NCBI GenBank assembly: GCA_020718265.1
Contig: DYSM01000082.1
Location: forward strand, 1-10,542
From: Draconibacterium orientale
Lineage (GTDB): Bacteria > Bacteroidota > Bacteroidia > Bacteroidales > JAADGE01
Direction of reading: 5' to 3'
DNA: 10,542 nt
Part shown: positions 6,372 to 10,542 of the stretch, piece after piece
Position numbering within the stretch: the first letter of the stretch is position 1
How the letters are laid out: each line of letters opens with the position of its first letter
Made by a program: the position numbers and the translations under genes
Notes under the pieces: generated by a model
Told to the model about the DNA's origin: nothing
Database searches by the model: none
Seen by the model: only the letters and a program-made list of their open reading frames with translations

Positions 6372-6815
6372 TTATTTTACATAAATTTGAAAACGCTTAA
6401 CTTCTTCTATTTCAACAGGTTCGTTATTGTATTTTGCCGTCACGATGACTTCCCACCAACCGCTGCGAATATTCTTTCTGACCGAAGAAACAGAAAACAA
6501 ATTTCCCGAAGTTTCATTCAATTTATCGTAAGGGATAACTTGTTTATTCATAAACTCTTTGGTGGTTGAATAATAATAAAACCAGCGAAATTCAAGCGTA
6601 AAATCGTCCTTAGAATATTTTTTCAACAAATCGTTGCTGAAATAGACCGACAAGCCAAGCTCTTCGGGGCGGTCGATGCCTGTATCGTACGCCGATTTCA
6701 GCGACACTTCTTTTCCGTCCGCTTTCCAAACAATATGTGTTGGTTTGAAATCCGCTTGTGCAAAACTGTAGCCAAAAATGCACACTCCAATTAATAATCC
6801 GATAATTTTTTTCAT
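6372..6815 (-). CDS. Secreted beta-rich protein of unknown function
   Basis: 147 residues with a clear signal peptide (MKKIIGLLIGVCIFGYSFAQ, likely cut after Ala19). No lipobox Cys follows, so it should be a soluble periplasmic or secreted protein. The mature part is rich in short predicted strands with many aromatic residues: THIVWKADG, LGLSVYF, FTLEFRWFYYYS, SGWWEVIVTAKYN and VKRFQIYV. This is consistent with a single immunoglobulin-like or similar beta-sandwich domain. I do not recognise the family, though the RW...GWWEV...F arrangement faintly recalls DUF2914-type domains. It is the first gene of a probable two-gene operon with the 4-TM protein, whose periplasmic coiled coil would be a natural partner. 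The ATG at 6813-6815 is the only start giving a signal peptide. Confidence 0.85.
   Translation of the reverse strand: MKKIIGLLIGVCIFGYSFAQADFKPTHIVWKADGKEVSLKSAYDTGIDRPEELGLSVYFSNDLLKKYSKDDFTLEFRWFYYYSTTKEFMNKQVIPYDKLNETSGNLFSVSSVRKNIRSGWWEVIVTAKYNNEPVEIEEVKRFQIYVK
6373..6392. repeat. 20-bp exact direct repeat, copy 1
   Basis: The sequence TATTTTACATAAATTTGAAA occurs here and again at 6884-6903, 511 bp away in the same orientation. This copy lies inside the last codons of the secreted-protein gene and includes part of its stop codon. Confidence 0.8.
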
Positions 6816-6855
6816 ATTCTTATTTTTTGAACTTTAAAATTACTACTTTTGTTCT

Positions 6856-6872
6856 ATCTTTTCGTAAAAGAT
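6856..6872. promoter_or_regulatory. Perfect 7-bp inverted repeat, operator-like, in divergent promoter region
   Basis: ATCTTTT, a 3-base centre CGT, then AAAAGAT form a perfect inverted repeat within the 110-bp region between the divergent secreted-protein gene and rdgB. It lies just downstream of the minus-strand -7-like element (6874-6881), at the expected transcription start. It is about 20 bases upstream of the plus-strand -7-like element (6893-6900). That is where a repressor could act on both promoters. It could instead be a small hairpin in the leader of the minus-strand transcript. The binding protein is unknown. Confidence 0.35.
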
Positions 6873-6873
6873 G

Positions 6874-6881
6874 CAAATATA
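6874..6881 (-). promoter_or_regulatory. Candidate -7 element for the secreted-protein / 4-TM operon
   Basis: On the minus strand this reads TATATTTG, an exact match to the Bacteroidetes -7 consensus TAnnTTTG, 58 bases upstream of the ATG at 6815. No TTG was found at the expected -33 distance, so the support is partial. Confidence 0.3.
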
Positions 6882-6883
6882 AG

Positions 6884-6903
6884 TATTTTACATAAATTTG
6901 AAA
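6884..6903. repeat. 20-bp exact direct repeat, copy 2
   Basis: This is the second copy of TATTTTACATAAATTTGAAA (first at 6373-6392). It sits in the divergent intergenic region, and its TAAATTTG core is the candidate -7 element for rdgB. Confidence 0.8.
6893..6900 (+). promoter_or_regulatory. Candidate -7 element for the rdgB-porZ-recO operon
   Basis: TAAATTTG matches the Bacteroidetes -7 consensus TAnnTTTG and lies 25 bases upstream of the rdgB ATG, giving a leader of roughly 20 nt. A correctly spaced -33 TTG is not visible, so this is a weak call. Confidence 0.3.
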
Positions 6904-6925
6904 CATTTAGACGAATAAAGTAAAC

Positions 6926-7507
6926 ATGACAAAGCTGGTTTTTGCAACACATAATAAAAATAAACTGCGCGAAGTTCACGAAATTTTGGGCGATAAATTT
7001 GAAATCGCAAGCCTTTCGGATATAAATTGCGAAGAAGATATTCCGGAAACGCAACCGACCATAGAAGGAAATGCCTTACAAAAAGCGTGGTATCTCTATG
7101 AAAATTACGGTGTTAATTGTTTTGCCGATGATACGGGCTTGGAAATCGACGCGTTGGACAATCGCCCCGGAGTTTATTCTGCGCGTTATGCCGGCGAGCC
7201 GAAAAATGATGAGAATAACATCAAAAAAATTCTGTCCGAACTTGAAGGCGTTGAAAACAGAAAAGCGCGTTTTAAAACCGTTTTCGCGTTGATTATCGAC
7301 GGCGAAAAGTTTCTGTTTGAAGGACTTGTGTACGGAACCATTGCTACGGAAAAGCACGGCGAATCGGGCTTTGGTTACGATCCTGTGTTTTTTCCGACAG
7401 GTTTCGACAAAAGTTTCGCGCAAATGCAACCTTCCGAGAAAAACAGCATCAGTCATCGCGGAATTGCAACCCACAAACTCATTGATTTCCTGTTAAATAA
7501 AATCTAA
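6926..7507 (+). CDS. rdgB: XTP/dITP diphosphatase (non-canonical purine NTP pyrophosphatase)
   Basis: This Ham1/RdgB-family enzyme hydrolyses XTP, ITP and dITP to the monophosphates, keeping deaminated purines out of RNA and DNA. The 193-residue length is typical. Motifs in order are FATHNKNK (6-13) for phosphate binding, IEGNALQKA (46-54), FADDTGLEIDAL (66-77) with the catalytic-region Asp68/Asp69, PGVYSARYAG (81-90), GFGYDPVF (148-155) and EKNSISHRG (171-179) for base recognition. All conserved segments are intact. The ATG at 6926 starts directly at TKLVFATHN, the normal family N-terminus. Its TAA shares one base with the porZ ATG (TAATG at 7505-7509), so the two are translationally coupled. 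It leads the plus-strand operon. Confidence 0.97.
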   Translation: MTKLVFATHNKNKLREVHEILGDKFEIASLSDINCEEDIPETQPTIEGNALQKAWYLYENYGVNCFADDTGLEIDALDNRPGVYSARYAGEPKNDENNIKKILSELEGVENRKARFKTVFALIIDGEKFLFEGLVYGTIATEKHGESGFGYDPVFFPTGFDKSFAQMQPSEKNSISHRGIATHKLIDFLLNKI

Positions 7508-9822
7508 TGTCAAAAAAAATTCTCCTTGCATTTTTGATATTTTTTGCGCTGAAAATTTCGGCACAAATTCCCGTGGGTACGTGGCGCGACCAATTTTCGT
7601 ATCGTCAGGCAAGCGGTTTGTCAATTGGCGAAAAAACCGTGTACGTTGCAACAGAACTTGCTCTTTTTGAGTATGATACGGAAGACAATACAACTTCAAA
7701 ATTATCAAAATTAAATGGCTTATCCGATGCCGGAATAAGTTGCATTGCGTATAATTCCTCCACAAAAAGTTTGCTGATTGCCTATACGAACTCAAACATA
7801 GATGTCTTAAAAAACGGGCGAATTTACAATTTGCCGGAGCTGAAAAACAAGCAAATTAGCGGCGACAAAAATATCAATCGAATTGAAATGCTGGGACATA
7901 CGGCATACCTTGCCTGCGGATTCGGCATCGTAGTTTTTGATACGGAAACACTGGAATTTTCAGACACTTACTTCATCGGCGAAGATGCAGGCTATGTTTC
8001 CGTGAATGACATCGACTTTGACAATAACTATATTTATGCCGCTACAAAAGAAGGACTTATGAAGTGCGATTTAGCACTCTCCTACCCCGGCGATTATCGA
8101 AATTGGTCAAAAATAAGAAACATTCCGCACGAAAATGACAACTTTGGGTTTATTAAAATTTTCAACGAAGATATTATCTTTTTTGAAGACGAAGATGCAA
8201 ACGGATATGGAAATTTATACAAAATCCACAATAATGCATACTCGGCATTCGATAATTCTATCCGAAGCGTCCGCGATATGCAAATATCAGAAAATCGACT
8301 TATTATATCCGACAAAACAAAAGTCAAAATATACAATTCCGACGGAAGCGAACCACAACTTGTGAGCCAATATGAACTTGCCGACAGCACATACACAACA
8401 TCAACACTAAGTTCGGCGCAACTTTCCGCCGACGGCACACTTTATATAACAGACCGCGAATTTGGATTGATAAAAAAAAGCAACGTGTATTTTGAGCAAA
8501 TTTTGCCAAACGGACCTTACAATAATCATACAGGCAAACTAAGTTATTCAAATAATACAATTTATTCGGCAACCAGTACGGTTGCTCCGCCAAGTGCACT
8601 GCAAAATCATCCGGCATATTTTAATCGTTTTGAAACCGAAAATTGGAATTTCTACAAAATATCTCAGGCAAAGGATGTTATTACTGTTTTACCTTTCAAA
8701 AGCAACACAAATCACGTTTTGCTTTCGACATGGGGAGGCGGAATTTACGAATGGGAGAATGCCGAAATTACGAATCATTATACTGTGGATAACAGCTTAT
8801 TACAAAGCGTGTTGCCGGAAAATCCGGACGCATATACACGCGTTTTTGATTTAAAATTCGGACAAAATGAAGATGTTTGGATTACGAACGATATGTCCGT
8901 AACACCTTTATGCCTTAAAACATTCGACGGAAATTGGTACGGATATAAACTCAGTTACAGTGGTCATCATTGGATTAGAAATTTGCTTGTGCGTGAGAAC
9001 GGCGATGTTTGGATAGATTTGTACCGCAACGGCTTATACTGTTTCAACAACAACGCAACACCAGAAAATACTGACGATGATTTACATCGAAACTTTTATC
9101 CGATAAATTCCGAAGGCGATGAATACGAACAAGAAATTCGCTCGTTTGCCCAAGATAAAAACGGAACAATTTGGGTCGGCACCATTCAAGGCATTTTTGT
9201 GTATTACGAACCCGACCTTGTGTTTAGCGAAGCTAACTTTTTTGCGGAACGCATTAAAGTTACAAGCGAATATTTTGATGAAACATCTACGCATTATCTC
9301 CTTGAAACAGAAGTTATTACAGATATTGAAATTGACGGTGCAAATCGCAAATGGATTGGCACCGAAAGTGCAGGTGTATTTTTGTTAACAGACAATGGTA
9401 AAACAGAAGTCCACAATTTTAACGTGTTTAACAGTCCATTGATTTCCAACACAATAACAGATATTGAAATTAATGACAAAACAGGCGAAGTATTTGTAGC
9501 AACAGACAAAGGAATTTTGTCATTTCGGAGCGACGCAACAGAAGCCGGCGCGGAATTCGGCAACGTGTATGCCTTCCCAAATCCCGTGCGACCGGGCTAC
9601 GACGGCGTTATCACAATAACCGGACTTGCTCTTGATATGAACGTAAAATTTACAGACATTTCAGGCGCTTTGGTTTACGAAACAGACGCACTCGGCGGGC
9701 AAGCCGTGTGGGACGGCAAACGTTTTGACGGATCGGTGGTTTCGAGCGGCGTTTACTTATATTTTTGCACAAATCCGGACGGCACTCAAACGCACGTCGG
9801 AAAAATTCTGTTTATCAAATAG
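7507..9822 (+). CDS. porZ: PorZ-like T9SS attachment-complex protein (beta-propeller, C-terminal sorting domain)
   Basis: 771 residues with signal peptide MSKKILLAFLIFFALKISA and a mature N-terminus at Gln20 (QIPVGTWRDQFSYRQA). The N-terminal half is built of beta-propeller blades (VYVATELALFEYD, LLIAYTNSNIDVL, IYAATKEGLMKCD). The second half has the two-component-regulator-type repeats DVWIDLYRNGLYCF, TIWVGTIQGIFVYY, KWIGTESAGVFLL and VFVATDKGILSF, consistent with two propellers. The C-terminal domain, about 686-771, starts VYAFPNPVRPGYDGVITITG and ends VGKILFIK, as in type IX sorting domains. This plan and length match Porphyromonas PorZ. PorZ sits on the cell surface with PorU, PorV and PorQ and binds A-LPS while cargo C-terminal signals are cleaved and anchored. 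It is coupled to rdgB by a 1-base stop/start overlap, and recO follows 6 bases later. Another propeller-bearing T9SS cargo is the alternative. Confidence 0.85.
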   Translation: MSKKILLAFLIFFALKISAQIPVGTWRDQFSYRQASGLSIGEKTVYVATELALFEYDTEDNTTSKLSKLNGLSDAGISCIAYNSSTKSLLIAYTNSNIDVLKNGRIYNLPELKNKQISGDKNINRIEMLGHTAYLACGFGIVVFDTETLEFSDTYFIGEDAGYVSVNDIDFDNNYIYAATKEGLMKCDLALSYPGDYRNWSKIRNIPHENDNFGFIKIFNEDIIFFEDEDANGYGNLYKIHNNAYSAFDNSIRSVRDMQISENRLIISDKTKVKIYNSDGSEPQLVSQYELADSTYTTSTLSSAQLSADGTLYITDREFGLIKKSNVYFEQILPNGPYNNHTGKLSYSNNTIYSATSTVAPPSALQNHPAYFNRFETENWNFYKISQAKDVITVLPFKSNTNHVLLSTWGGGIYEWENAEITNHYTVDNSLLQSVLPENPDAYTRVFDLKFGQNEDVWITNDMSVTPLCLKTFDGNWYGYKLSYSGHHWIRNLLVRENGDVWIDLYRNGLYCFNNNATPENTDDDLHRNFYPINSEGDEYEQEIRSFAQDKNGTIWVGTIQGIFVYYEPDLVFSEANFFAERIKVTSEYFDETSTHYLLETEVITDIEIDGANRKWIGTESAGVFLLTDNGKTEVHNFNVFNSPLISNTITDIEINDKTGEVFVATDKGILSFRSDATEAGAEFGNVYAFPNPVRPGYDGVITITGLALDMNVKFTDISGALVYETDALGGQAVWDGKRFDGSVVSSGVYLYFCTNPDGTQTHVGKILFIK

Positions 9823-9828
9823 AAAATC

Positions 9829-10542
9829 ATGCTCACGAACACGCAAGGTATTGTTTTACATCGCTTTAAATTTTCAGAGAACAGTCTGATTGTGCCCATT
9901 TTTACAAAACAATTCGGCAGACAATCGTATTTAATTTACGGCTTGTCGAACAAAAATGCGCGCCAAAAAGCAAACCTCATTCAACCGTTGCATGTACTTG
10001 ATTTACAAGTTTATCAAAAAGAAAACCGCGACCTTCAAAAGCTAAAAGATTACGGTATTGCACGCGCATTGCCGAATATTCATACCGATTTTGCAAAAAG
10101 CAGCATCGCGCTTTTTGTTTCGGAATTTTTATACAGAAGTTTGCGAGAAAACGAAAGCGATACCGAATTGTATGATTATCTGATATTTGCAATCAACACA
10201 TTAAATTCTGCCGAGAACTCTGTCGGAAATTTACATCTCAGCATTTTGTTGAAATTAACTCGATTTTTCGGAATCACACCCGAAGAAAATTACTCCGAAT
10301 CTGCACAAATTTTCGACATGCAAAATGCGCGTTTTAACATCGTTCCTCCAAATCACTCTAATTATTGCAACCTCGAAATCAGTCAAAAACTTTACGAACT
10401 CATGCACACACCACTCGAAGAATCGTATAAAGTAAAACTTACGAAAAACCAACGCAGTATATTGATGAACAGTTTATTAGATTTCTACAATCTTCATATC
10501 GACCGTCCCGGAAAATTAAAATCCGTCGAAGTTTTGCAAAGT
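9829..10542 (+). CDS. recO: DNA repair protein RecO (3' end cut by window)
   Basis: RecO anneals single strands and helps RecR load RecA onto SSB-coated DNA. The frame is open for 238 codons from the ATG at 9829 to the window edge with no stop, so the last few residues are missing. The N-terminal OB-fold has the family pattern: GIVLHRFKFSENSLIVPIFT, then FGRQSYLIYGLSN and LIQPLHVLDLQVY. A helical C-terminal half follows (FVSEFLYRSLRE, NLHLSILLKLTRFFGITP, IFDMQNARF). It ends LLDFYNLHIDRPGKLKSVEVLQS, the usual Bacteroidetes RecO tail, so nearly the whole gene is present. The CxxC zinc cysteines of some RecO proteins are not seen. It begins 6 bases after the porZ stop, so it belongs to the same operon. 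Confidence 0.92.
   Translation, partial: MLTNTQGIVLHRFKFSENSLIVPIFTKQFGRQSYLIYGLSNKNARQKANLIQPLHVLDLQVYQKENRDLQKLKDYGIARALPNIHTDFAKSSIALFVSEFLYRSLRENESDTELYDYLIFAINTLNSAENSVGNLHLSILLKLTRFFGITPEENYSESAQIFDMQNARFNIVPPNHSNYCNLEISQKLYELMHTPLEESYKVKLTKNQRSILMNSLLDFYNLHIDRPGKLKSVEVLQS

Noticed and set aside
6854..7054. Minus-strand open frame opposite the start of rdgB
   Set aside because: It lies antisense to a clearly conserved rdgB, has no domain or signal of its own, and spans the divergent promoter region. It is a shadow frame.

Overview
The window looks like a chromosomal stretch from a member of the Bacteroidota, most likely Bacteroidales. The DNA is AT-rich and its start codons lack Shine-Dalgarno sequences. 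One promoter candidate fits the Bacteroidetes TTG / TAnnTTTG layout. It carries two DUF6089-type outer-membrane proteins, a Bacteroidetes-type isoprenyl transferase (LALSYSSK in place of the NYGGR form), and a PorZ-like protein of the type IX secretion system (T9SS), a system confined to this phylum. The species cannot be named from the sequence.

The left and middle parts (103-6815) read on the minus strand. In transcription order they hold: a secreted protein of unknown function (6815-6372); a four-helix membrane protein with a periplasmic coiled coil (6354-5224); two DUF6089-like outer-membrane proteins (5077-4100 and 4007-3315) separated by an 11-bp inverted repeat with a long loop; isoprenyl transferase uppS (3310-2564); UMP kinase pyrH (2502-1789); a degenerate 7-bp tandem repeat; a polyphosphate-glucokinase-like ROK kinase (1695-937); a small two-helix membrane protein (953-741); and endonuclease III nth (744-103). 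The last three overlap end to end and are probably translationally coupled.

The right part (6926-10542) reads on the plus strand as a tight three-gene operon: rdgB (XTP/dITP diphosphatase), porZ and recO. The rdgB stop and porZ start share one base, and recO begins 6 bases after porZ. recO runs off the window edge. The 110-bp divergent region (6816-6925) separates the two transcription directions. It holds a perfect 7-bp inverted repeat and -7-like elements on both strands.

Functionally this is mostly housekeeping: nucleotide-pool sanitation, base-excision repair, recombinational repair, UMP phosphorylation and undecaprenyl carrier synthesis, together with cell-envelope and secretion parts. 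The least explained unit is the two-gene pair at 5224-6815, a probable envelope module of a secreted beta-rich protein and a 4-TM membrane protein. One copy of a 20-bp exact direct repeat lies at the 3' end of the secreted-protein gene and the other upstream of it. No RNA gene, CRISPR array, transposase or phage gene was seen, and no stretch above 300 bp lacks a gene.
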